A stretch of DNA of 12,638 bases from UPXZ01 sp018055865 (GTDB taxonomy: Bacteria; Bacteroidota; Bacteroidia; Bacteroidales; Paludibacteraceae). The stretch is from NCBI GenBank assembly GCA_964292695.1, contig CAXYWB010000070.1, positions 1 through 12,638 on the forward strand. Direction: 5' to 3'. The position numbers and the translations under genes were made by a program. Positions 1 through 5,836 of the stretch are shown in pieces. The notes below the pieces were generated by a model. The model saw nothing but the letters and a program-made list of their open reading frames with translations, ran no database searches and had not been told where the DNA came from. How positions within the stretch are numbered: the first letter of the stretch is position 1; every line of letters begins with the position of its first letter.

Positions 1-63
1 GAAAGGTACAAACCTTCACAGGAAAGGTATAAACTTCCTCAGGAAAGGTACAAACCTCCACAG
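1..63. repeat. 21-bp tandem repeat, three copies (array cut by window edge)
   Basis: Three head-to-tail 21-bp units occupy 1-21, 22-42 and 43-63. Copies 1 and 3 differ at one base; copy 2 differs from copy 3 at three. Each unit begins GAAAGGTA and ends CAG. Copy 1 holds a small palindrome, AAGGT-ACAA-ACCTT; copy 3 keeps AGGT/ACCT, and copy 2 is partly decayed. The array ends four bases before the stop codon of the minus-strand lipoprotein gene, so it lies just downstream of that gene. Its left end is outside the window, so the true copy number is unknown. Because 21 is a multiple of three, the plus strand reads as an open heptapeptide repeat, but nothing suggests it is translated. Confidence 0.85.
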
Positions 64-66
64 GAA

Positions 67-1080
67 CTACTGATACTGAATATAGCTCGGTTGGGGTCGG
101 AGTTTGAGCAGTTCCTGCGGTGTCATCAGGCGGTTCGGACTTTTCTTCAGGTCGTTTTTGTAGAAAAGTTTGAAACCGGTAAACTGTATCGGTTCTTTGT
201 GAATGTAGTTGCGGTGCGTACCTTTTTTCAGTTCCGGTTCGCCCCAGCCATCCATATCAATCACTATTTGCACTTCGGGGTGCAACCGGATGTTTTTGTA
301 GTTGGTAATCATTCCCTGAGTAAAACGGTGAATGACAAACACTTTTGGTGGCAGATTGTGCTCTTTCACCAGCTTAGCCAGGTATTCCGAACAATAATTG
401 ATATCTTTTGCATCGTACGTACCGATTCGCTTTCCGGGTTTGGAGCCGTCTTTCATGGAGAATTCCGGGTCAATTCCCAGGTGAACATTCGGTAGTCTGA
501 GGTATTTTTCCAGCAGAGGCAATTCATCCTGAATTTTGCTCAACGCCACCTGAATATCCAGAAATACCAGCGTACCGGGGTGCATTCTCGAAATAGTAAA
601 AACCGAATCAATCTGTTTCTCGGGCATGCGGAAGCGGTATTTGCCATCTTTACCGGCATCTCCCTGCGCCACTACGGCAATGTAATGCAGTGCCGGAATC
701 ACCGGAGTAGTCGGGTCGGCAGCTTCCCAGGCTTTCACTTCAGCTTTTAATTTTGCCCACATTTCTTTGGGAGGGTACTCGCCGAGCGCTCCCATTTTTT
801 TTGAATATAAATTCCCGTAAAAAGCCACTATTCTGTGTTCCGGCAGCAATGCGCCATAAAGCGGAAGCGGCTGATTTTTTACAGGCCAAAGACCGGTGGT
901 ATCACCGTTGGCCAGTTGGGTTATTTTTTGGTTAAATGCAGTAGAATCAACGAATTGAGGATGTTCTGTTTCTTCTTTTTCACCGGATCCGTTTTGATTG
1001 TCCTTACCGGTTTTTCCGCCGCAAGATACCAGAACAAGGCTGATAAAAAAAGAAAGGCAAAGTAAATTTTGTCTTTTCAT
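67..1080 (-). CDS. Exported lipoprotein of unknown function, probable TIM-barrel fold
   Basis: This encodes a 337-residue protein with a lipoprotein signal peptide: MKR, a hydrophobic core, then lipobox L17-V18-S19-C20, with Cys20 as the predicted lipidation site. A polar linker rich in G, K, N and E follows. The body shows a series of predicted beta-strands ending in polar or acidic residues: VFLDIQ near 172-177, DPEF near 204-207, IHRFTQ near 250-255 and DMDGWG near 275-280. That pattern is typical of a (beta/alpha)8 barrel such as those of glycoside-hydrolase-like proteins, but I do not recognise the family and assign no activity. The ATG at 1080 was chosen because the longer reading frame begins with TTG at 1116, inside the predicted -7 promoter element, while the start at 1080 gives a textbook lipoprotein N-terminus. 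It is transcribed divergently from the acetyltransferase-ovoA pair. Export and lipidation are well supported; the fold is inference. Confidence 0.82.
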   Translation of the reverse strand: MKRQNLLCLSFFISLVLVSCGGKTGKDNQNGSGEKEETEHPQFVDSTAFNQKITQLANGDTTGLWPVKNQPLPLYGALLPEHRIVAFYGNLYSKKMGALGEYPPKEMWAKLKAEVKAWEAADPTTPVIPALHYIAVVAQGDAGKDGKYRFRMPEKQIDSVFTISRMHPGTLVFLDIQVALSKIQDELPLLEKYLRLPNVHLGIDPEFSMKDGSKPGKRIGTYDAKDINYCSEYLAKLVKEHNLPPKVFVIHRFTQGMITNYKNIRLHPEVQIVIDMDGWGEPELKKGTHRNYIHKEPIQFTGFKLFYKNDLKKSPNRLMTPQELLKLRPQPSYIQYQ

Positions 1081-1432
1081 TCGATAATAAGTAATATGGT
1101 TAGAAATCGGGAACAAAATTACGGAAATTAAATGAAGAACTTATCTTGACTTATTCTTTTAAACTCAAAATGAACAATAAAAATAGAAAAAACACGCCTT
1201 TATTCTGATTTTCAACTACTAATTTCACGATTCCCGATATCTGTCAGCACAAATTATGTGAGAATTGAAAATCGACGTAGTCAAATTAGTGTCATTCGTA
1301 GTTTGATCAAATGTTTTTAAGTTAAATGAAAGGTCGGGATGACTTCGAATTCAGGAACGTCAGAAAGAAAGATTATCTGAAAATATCACTGATATGTAAA
1401 CTTCCTTTGCTCTTTTTTGTTAAATATTGAAA
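1081..1432. other. Divergent intergenic region with inverted repeats
   Basis: This 352-base AT-rich stretch separates the lipoprotein gene from the divergently transcribed acetyltransferase gene. No convincing ORF or RNA gene was found. It contains the candidate -7 element at 1114-1121, an inverted repeat with perfect 9-bp arms (GATTTTCAA at 1207-1215 and TTGAAAATC at 1265-1273), a second imperfect inverted repeat (1281-1288 with 1299-1306, 7 of 8 matching), and a perfect 10-bp palindrome TTTGATCAAA at 1302-1311. No good TAnnTTTG promoter was found for the rightward genes; the nearest, TAGTTTG at 1299-1305, lacks one base and a matching -33 element. Confidence 0.6.
1114..1121 (-). promoter_or_regulatory. 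Candidate -7 promoter element of the lipoprotein gene
   Basis: On the minus strand this reads TAATTTTG, a full match to the Bacteroidetes -7 consensus TAnnTTTG. It lies about 33 bases upstream of the ATG at 1080, leaving a leader of roughly 25-30 bases. No clear TTTG -33 element is seen at 19-21 bases further upstream, so this is a half-match only. Confidence 0.45.
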
Positions 1433-1990
1433 ATGAGTAACAACCCGAAAATACCATTTTCTTTCAAAAAACTCACTTCCCGAAACTATTCTGTGCTGAA
1501 GGATGAGTTACTTGAGTTGTATCTGCAGGCATTTACTACCGGTGAGTATGCTCAGTACGTTTCGCGTAAAGATGCTTCTTGGAAACTGGACGAAATTCAA
1601 AGTATCGGCAGCGGGGTAGCAGCCATGCTCCACGGAAAACCGGCAGGTGCATTAATGGGCATCCCGTTTGCCTTAGATACAGATTTTCCGGCAGAGAATC
1701 ATCCGCATATACCCATGGAAAAGACCGTTTATATTGCCGAATTGATGGTTCATGAAGATGTCCGCGGACAGGGAATAGCCTCCGCACTTATTCACGAATT
1801 TTTGGAAAATGAAAAAGAGAAGGGAATTACTGATGCTGTTATTCGGGTTTGGATTGAGAATATTCCGGCGGTTAAATTGTATGAAAAACTTGGATTCCGG
1901 CGAATAGAGGAAATTACTCAGACAAAATTCAAATCGGAAACAGAGACTTTCGAAATGCATAAAATATATTTACACAAAAAATTGAAATAA
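1433..1990 (+). CDS. GNAT-family N-acetyltransferase, coupled to ovoA
   Basis: This encodes a 185-residue single-domain protein of the GNAT superfamily, which transfers an acetyl group from acetyl-CoA to an amine. The acetyl-CoA pyrophosphate-binding motif A is clear: strand YIAELMV, then R111-G112-Q113-G114-I115-A116, the R/Q-x-x-G-x-G/A signature. The family's typical C-terminal segment follows (N-x-P-A-V-K-L-Y-E-K-L-G-F-R). There is no signal peptide or membrane segment, so it should be cytoplasmic. The ATG at 1433 is preferred over an in-frame TTG at 1427; the leader is A/T-rich without a Shine-Dalgarno sequence. Its stop codon shares one base with the ovoA start (TAATG), so the two genes are almost certainly co-transcribed and translationally coupled. 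The substrate is unknown. Proximity suggests a link with ovothiol or its precursors, but many GNAT enzymes act on unrelated amines or ribosomal proteins. Confidence 0.88.
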   Translation: MSNNPKIPFSFKKLTSRNYSVLKDELLELYLQAFTTGEYAQYVSRKDASWKLDEIQSIGSGVAAMLHGKPAGALMGIPFALDTDFPAENHPHIPMEKTVYIAELMVHEDVRGQGIASALIHEFLENEKEKGITDAVIRVWIENIPAVKLYEKLGFRRIEEITQTKFKSETETFEMHKIYLHKKLK

Positions 1991-4095
1991 TGGAGAATTT
2001 AATCACCCGCACCATTGATTTGCAGCGTGGTAATGCTGAAGATAAACGAAAAGAAATTCGGAATTATTTCCTGAAAACATGGGAAATTGTCGAAAAACTG
2101 TACACACAGCTCAAGTCCGACGATATTTTCTATCACCGCGGCGATCCGTTGCGGCATGTAATCCTGTTCTACCTCGGCCATACGGCTGTGTTTTATATCA
2201 ACAAACTGATGCTGGCCAAAATGATTGATACGCGCATCAATCCTGCTTTTGAATCTATCTTTGCCATTGGTGTGGATGAAATGAGCTGGGACGACCTGAA
2301 CGAAAAGCATTACAACTGGCCCTCGGTACCCGCAGTACGCGAATACCGGAATAAAGCGAAGGAAGTCATCCTCAACGTGATTGATGAAATGCCGTTGACG
2401 TTGCCAATTAAAGGTGACAATCCTTTCTGGATAATCATGATGGGCATTGAACATCAGCGCATTCACCTCGAAACTTCGTCGGTGCTTATCCGGCAGTTGC
2501 CGCTGGATGAAGTGGTGAGCGGCCGCTTTGGCGAAAGATGCCCTGAGAGCGGTGCTGCACCCGAAAATGAAATGATAGCTGTGGCAGGTGCAAAGGTTAT
2601 GCTTGGAAAGCCGGAAAATCATCCTTTCTACGGTTGGGATAATGAATACGGAAAATACGAAGAGAGTGTTGAAGATTTTCGGGCTTCGAAATACCTCATT
2701 TCCAACGGAGAATACCTGAAATTTATTCTTGACGGAGGTTATCGGACACCTGAATACTGGACTGTAGAAGGGTGGAAGTGGCGAAATTTCAAAGAGGCAG
2801 AGATGCCTTTGTTCTGGAGAAAAAACGGGGAAGATTATAAACTCAGACTGGTAGCAGAAGAAATTCCTATGCCTTGGAACTGGCCGGTGGAGGTGAATTA
2901 CCTCGAAGCAAAAGCCTTTGCCAACTGGAAAACTGCCACTACCGGAAAAACGTACCGACTGCCCACCGAAGCGGAATGGTATCGGCTGTACGAACAGGCA
3001 GGACTGAAAGACGTGATGGATTGGCAGCAAGCTCCGGGAAATATCAACCTGGAATACTTTACATCGCCTTGTCCGGTGGATATGTTTAAGCAGGGAGTTT
3101 TTTACGACGTAGCGGGTAATGTATGGCAATGGACTGAAACGCCCATCACCGGATATCCGGGCTTCAAAGTGCACCCGTTGTACGACGATTTCTCCACCCC
3201 GACTTTCGACGGAAAACACAACCTGATTAAGGGCGGCTCATGGATTTCGACCGGAAACGAAGCCACTTATCATGCACGGTATGCTTTCCGCAGGCATTTC
3301 TATCAGCATGCCGGTTTTCGTCTGGTTGAGTCCGAACATCCGTTAGTGATACAGAACAACGAATACGAAACCGACGAAGAAGTAACCCTCTCATGCGAAG
3401 CTAACTGGGGCGATTCGTTTACTGCCGTTCCGGATTTTTCAAAAGTGCTGGCAAAACTGGTGAAAAACGTGGCCGGAGAAAACCCACAGTTGCGGGTGCT
3501 TGATTTGAATGCGGACACCGGACGACTGGCTTTTGAGCTGGCGCAACATTACGCCGATGTGACTGCACTTGACTTTACAGCACGAATGATACGGATGGCT
3601 ATCCAACTGCAGGAACAGGGATTTATGCGCTACGTGACCAAAGACGAAGGTGAATTACTCTTGTATCGTGATGTGGTATTGTCGGATTTCGGACTGGAAA
3701 AAAGCAGGGAAAATATCCTGTTTATGCAGGCCGACGCCATGAATCTGAAACCGATTTACACCGGTTATGATGTAGTTGTCGTTCCCAATCTGCTTGAAGA
3801 GCTGAGTAATCCGAAATTATTCCTGGAAAATATCAGTGAAAGGCTGAATAAAAACGGTTGGCTTATCATAGCATCGACCTACGCGTGGGACGAAGCCAAA
3901 ACCCGTCGTGAATACTGGCCGGGAGGCTTCAAGCAGGACGGCGAGCCGGTAACTTCGCTCGATGGAATAAAAGCAATTCTCGATGAACATTTTACGTTGG
4001 AAAACGAACCAATTGACTTAACTTTGTCGCTCCGGAAATCATCCAGAATAACCGAAAACAGAATATCGCAAATTTCGGTTTGGAAGAAAAGGTGA
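1990..4095 (+). CDS. ovoA: OvoA: 5-histidylcysteine sulfoxide synthase fused to 4-mercaptohistidine N1-methyltransferase
   Basis: This encodes a 701-residue cytoplasmic enzyme of ovothiol biosynthesis. By family knowledge, OvoA is a non-heme iron sulfoxide synthase that joins cysteine to C5 of histidine using O2, and its C-terminal domain later methylates 5-mercaptohistidine to ovothiol A. Three domains are visible. An N-terminal DinB-like four-helix domain (about 25-170) carries H64 and the HX3HXE motif H155/H159/E161, the likely iron-binding triad being H64, H155 and H159. An FGE-sulfatase domain (about 195-450) shows YRLPTEAEW, A375-G-N-V-W-Q-W and GGSW. A SAM methyltransferase domain (about 470-701) has motif I at V503-R512, the post-beta2 acidic residue D528, and the late WPGGFKQDGE stretch found in OvoA proteins. 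The length fits the fused form rather than the shorter EgtB of ergothioneine synthesis. Motif I is unusual, reading DLNADTG where a glycine normally follows DL. No gene for the sulfoxide lyase (OvoB) is present in the window. Confidence 0.92.
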   Translation: MENLITRTIDLQRGNAEDKRKEIRNYFLKTWEIVEKLYTQLKSDDIFYHRGDPLRHVILFYLGHTAVFYINKLMLAKMIDTRINPAFESIFAIGVDEMSWDDLNEKHYNWPSVPAVREYRNKAKEVILNVIDEMPLTLPIKGDNPFWIIMMGIEHQRIHLETSSVLIRQLPLDEVVSGRFGERCPESGAAPENEMIAVAGAKVMLGKPENHPFYGWDNEYGKYEESVEDFRASKYLISNGEYLKFILDGGYRTPEYWTVEGWKWRNFKEAEMPLFWRKNGEDYKLRLVAEEIPMPWNWPVEVNYLEAKAFANWKTATTGKTYRLPTEAEWYRLYEQAGLKDVMDWQQAPGNINLEYFTSPCPVDMFKQGVFYDVAGNVWQWTETPITGYPGFKVHPLYDDFSTPTFDGKHNLIKGGSWISTGNEATYHARYAFRRHFYQHAGFRLVESEHPLVIQNNEYETDEEVTLSCEANWGDSFTAVPDFSKVLAKLVKNVAGENPQLRVLDLNADTGRLAFELAQHYADVTALDFTARMIRMAIQLQEQGFMRYVTKDEGELLLYRDVVLSDFGLEKSRENILFMQADAMNLKPIYTGYDVVVVPNLLEELSNPKLFLENISERLNKNGWLIIASTYAWDEAKTRREYWPGGFKQDGEPVTSLDGIKAILDEHFTLENEPIDLTLSLRKSSRITENRISQISVWKKR

Positions 4096-4108
4096 TGGAT
4101 TTTATATA

Positions 4109-4153
4109 ACCACTCAGCCCCAAAACCAGACTTGCTTTAGGGAGCCGGGTGGT
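4109..4153 (+). terminator. Stem-loop between ovoA and mntH (terminator or regulatory hairpin)
   Basis: The arms 4109-4121 (ACCACTCAGCCCC) and 4141-4153 (GGAGCCGGGTGGT) can form a 13-position stem with ten Watson-Crick pairs, one G-T wobble and two mismatches around a 19-base loop. A pyrimidine-rich run (TTTTCTTTC) follows but is not adjacent, so it is a mediocre intrinsic terminator for the gnat-ovoA transcript. The right arm overlaps the spacer of a weak candidate promoter for mntH, so it could instead act as an operator or leader structure. I do not recognise a known manganese or nickel/cobalt riboswitch in it. Confidence 0.4.
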
Positions 4154-4166
4154 CGGTTTAATTTTC
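4136..4166 (+). promoter_or_regulatory. Weak candidate promoter for mntH
   Basis: TTTA at 4136-4139, a 19-base spacer, and TAATTTTC at 4159-4166 give a near match to TTTG-N19-21-TAnnTTTG, with one mismatch in each box. It would start transcription about 20 bases before the mntH ATG. It overlaps the right arm of the preceding stem-loop. Readthrough from ovoA is the alternative. Confidence 0.3.
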
Positions 4167-4190
4167 TTTCTTCAATTAATACCAAGTTTT

Positions 4191-5453
4191 ATGTTCAAAT
4201 TATTCCGAAATATTGACAGTAAAGAACACAAACCGCAGTTTGGCGGGTTAGATATCTTTAAATACATTGGACCGGGATTACTGGTTACAGTTGGGTTTAT
4301 CGATCCGGGCAACTGGGCTTCCAACCTGGCAGCGGGAGCCGATTTTGGCTACGCCTTGCTGTGGATGGTTACGCTTTCTACCATCATGCTTATTCTGCTG
4401 CAGCACAACGTGGCTCACCTTGGTATTGCCACGGGGCTTTGCCTTTCGGAAGCTGCCACGGTGCACATGAAACCCCGCTATTCCAAATTACTGCTGGTTT
4501 CGGGTATGGGAGCTTCCATTTCCACTTCGCTGGCCGAAATACTCGGTGGCGCCATTGCGCTGAATATGCTTTTTGATATTCCAATCCGCGCGGGAGCATT
4601 GCTGGTGATGGTGTTTGTGATGATTATGCTGTATACCAACTCCTACAAAGCCATTGAGAAATGGATCATTGCATTTGTATCCATCATCGGGCTGTCGTTC
4701 CTATACGAACTATCGCTGGTGAATATCGACTGGAACAGCGCTCTGGTTGGATGGGTGACTCCGAGTTTCCCGAAAGGTTCTATGTTGGTGATCATGAGTG
4801 TACTGGGAGCCGTAGTAATGCCTCACAACCTGTTTCTTCACTCCGAAGTAATCCAGAGCCGCCAGTGGAACCGCCAGGATGAAAAGGTAATCAAGAAGCA
4901 ACTGAAATACGAGTTTTTCGATACCCTTATGTCCATGCTCATTGGGTGGGCTATCAATAGCGCCATGATCCTGCTGGCAGCTGCCACTTTTTTTCAAACC
5001 AAAATACCCGTTTTCGAACTACAGCAGGCCAATCAGCTTCTGGCGCCATTACTCGGCAACAATGCAGCCATTATTTTTGCTGTGGCGTTACTTTTTGCGG
5101 GTATTGCTTCTACCGTCACTTCCGGAATGGCTGCAGGGTCAATTTTTGCCGGAATGTTCAAAGAACCGTACGACATAAAGGATAATCACTCGCGTACCGG
5201 TGTGGGTATTTCGCTGGTGATAGCATTTCTCATCATTCTGCTCATCAGCAATCCGTTCAAAGGACTAATTATTTCGCAAATGATCCTGAGTATTCAGTTA
5301 CCAATCACCATTTTCTCGCAGGTGTACCTTACTTCGTCCGAAAAAGTGATGGGAAAATACAAAAACCGCACTTCCACCCGTATTGTATTGTATTCATTGG
5401 GAGCAGTGGTTTCGATGCTGAATGTTGCTTTATTCATCAGTTTCTTCCTGTAA
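4191..5453 (+). CDS. mntH: Nramp-family divalent metal (Mn2+/Fe2+) transporter, MntH type
   Basis: This encodes a 420-residue polytopic inner-membrane protein, the usual size for a bacterial Nramp with about 11 transmembrane helices. Nramp proteins import Mn(II), Fe(II) and related ions with proton symport. The two unwound-helix metal-binding signatures are present: D38-P39-G40-N41 in TM1 and M210-P211-H212 (followed by N-L-F-L-H-S) in TM6. The TM6 methionine that favours transition metals over Mg or Ca is kept, which argues against the magnesium-transporting Nramp relatives. The ATG at 4191 is preferred over an in-frame GTG at 4149, because that extension would lie in the intergenic stem-loop and adds an atypical hydrophobic leader. 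It sits 95 bases after ovoA on the same strand and is followed by a terminator. No MntR or Fur regulator gene is nearby. Iron or manganese supply would suit the iron-dependent OvoA next door, but that link is inference. Confidence 0.92.
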   Translation: MFKLFRNIDSKEHKPQFGGLDIFKYIGPGLLVTVGFIDPGNWASNLAAGADFGYALLWMVTLSTIMLILLQHNVAHLGIATGLCLSEAATVHMKPRYSKLLLVSGMGASISTSLAEILGGAIALNMLFDIPIRAGALLVMVFVMIMLYTNSYKAIEKWIIAFVSIIGLSFLYELSLVNIDWNSALVGWVTPSFPKGSMLVIMSVLGAVVMPHNLFLHSEVIQSRQWNRQDEKVIKKQLKYEFFDTLMSMLIGWAINSAMILLAAATFFQTKIPVFELQQANQLLAPLLGNNAAIIFAVALLFAGIASTVTSGMAAGSIFAGMFKEPYDIKDNHSRTGVGISLVIAFLIILLISNPFKGLIISQMILSIQLPITIFSQVYLTSSEKVMGKYKNRTSTRIVLYSLGAVVSMLNVALFISFFL

Positions 5454-5482
5454 ACAAAGCACCGGCAACACCCGACCCGAGG

Positions 5483-5508
5483 ACTTGTAATCCTAAGATT
5501 ATGCAAGT
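5483..5508 (+). other. Hairpin just downstream of mntH
   Basis: ACTTGTAATC (5483-5492) pairs with GATTA and CAAGT (5497-5501 and 5504-5508) around a CTAA loop with a TG bulge. An outer pairing of CAACAC (5466-5471) with GTGTTG (5507-5512) competes with its base. It lies in the 3' untranslated region of mntH, before the terminator, and no U-tract follows. The function is unknown; it could be a 3'-end stability element. Confidence 0.4.
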
Positions 5509-5523
5509 GTTGATTTAAAATTT

Positions 5524-5563
5524 AAGAGGCATTTCCTTCACCGGAACTTGCCTCTTTCGTTTT
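5524..5563 (+). terminator. Intrinsic terminator after mntH
   Basis: The stem AAGAGGCA/TGCCTCTT (5524-5531 with 5549-5556) continues after a small internal loop with TTCC/GGAA around a TTCACC loop. It is followed by TTTCGTTTT. Position and shape fit a Rho-independent terminator for mntH. Confidence 0.8.
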
Positions 5564-5619
5564 CAGTGTGGAAGTGTAATACAGCACTCCGGATGCAGGA
5601 TATTCAAATCCGAAGCCAA

Positions 5620-5658
5620 GCAGAATTTAATTTAGCAATCCGCCATACTAAATTCTGC
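5620..5658. repeat. Perfect 10-bp inverted repeat
   Basis: GCAGAATTTA at 5620-5629 and TAAATTCTGC at 5649-5658 are exact inverted copies separated by 19 bases. No U-tract follows on either strand, so it is unlikely to be a terminator. It may be a protein-binding site or a leftover of a mobile element; no transposase or target duplication is visible. Confidence 0.5.
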
Positions 5659-5714
5659 CCGAAAAAACAGCTCTTATTTCAAATAAACAGGACAATCTAA
5701 ACTTCAAATTATCT

Positions 5715-5740
5715 AAAATAATTCTAAAATATATTATTTT
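5715..5740. promoter_or_regulatory. AT-rich inverted repeat upstream of the czc promoter (candidate operator)
   Basis: AAAATAAT (5715-5722) and ATTATTTT (5733-5740) are perfect 8-bp inverted arms with a 10-base gap. The element ends 11 bases upstream of the -33 box of the czc promoter, a position that suits an activator or upstream regulator site. AT-richness makes a chance palindrome more likely, and no cognate regulator gene is in the window. Confidence 0.35.
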
Positions 5741-5751
5741 GATTGCACTGA

Positions 5752-5783
5752 TTGAATTTAGCTGAATTATTTTTTTAACTTTG
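5752..5783 (+). promoter_or_regulatory. Bacteroidetes-type promoter of the czcA-czcB operon
   Basis: TTG at 5752-5754, a 21-base spacer, and TAACTTTG at 5776-5783 match the Bacteroidetes primary sigma-factor consensus TTTG-N19-21-TAnnTTTG, with the -7 box perfect and the -33 box missing only its first T. The predicted start of transcription is near 5788-5790, giving a leader of about 48 bases before the ATG at 5837. Confidence 0.72.
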
Positions 5784-5836
5784 TGAGCAATAGAATTAGG
5801 GTAAAGAGTAATTTTCATACGTAAAAATTCATTCCT

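Larger units (their letters stand above)
5454..5836. other. Intergenic region between mntH and the czc operon
   Basis: No ORF or RNA gene was recognised in these 383 bases, but they are rich in structure. In order there is a hairpin at 5483-5508, an intrinsic terminator at 5524-5563, a perfect 10-bp inverted repeat at 5620-5629/5649-5658, an AT-rich perfect 8-bp inverted repeat at 5715-5722/5733-5740, and a promoter at 5752-5783. The second half is strongly AT-rich. Confidence 0.7.

Noticed and set aside
1..495. Open plus-strand frame beginning with an in-frame heptapeptide repeat (ERYKPSQ-like)
   Set aside because: It runs antisense to a well-supported lipoprotein gene, has no convincing start in the window, and beyond the repeat its protein looks like reverse-strand translation.
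1081..1116. Upstream TTG start for the lipoprotein at 1116
   Set aside because: It falls in the predicted -7 promoter box and would spoil the lipoprotein signal, which starts properly at 1080.
1999..3219. 406-codon open frame on the minus strand
   Set aside because: It is entirely antisense to ovoA, whose domains and catalytic residues are clear; the translation has biased composition and no recognisable domain.
1990..4095. Assignment as EgtB (ergothioneine pathway)
   Set aside because: The fused C-terminal methyltransferase domain and its late motif fit OvoA; no egtD, egtC or egtE neighbours are present.
4149..4190. Upstream GTG start for mntH
   Set aside because: It lies in the intergenic stem-loop; the ATG at 4191 gives a normal Nramp N-terminus.
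5478..5514. tRNA-Thr-like anticodon arm (AGGA-CTTGTAA-TCCT) downstream of mntH
   Set aside because: There is no T arm with TTCGA, no acceptor stem and no D arm at the right spacing; the bases are better explained by the hairpin at 5483-5508.
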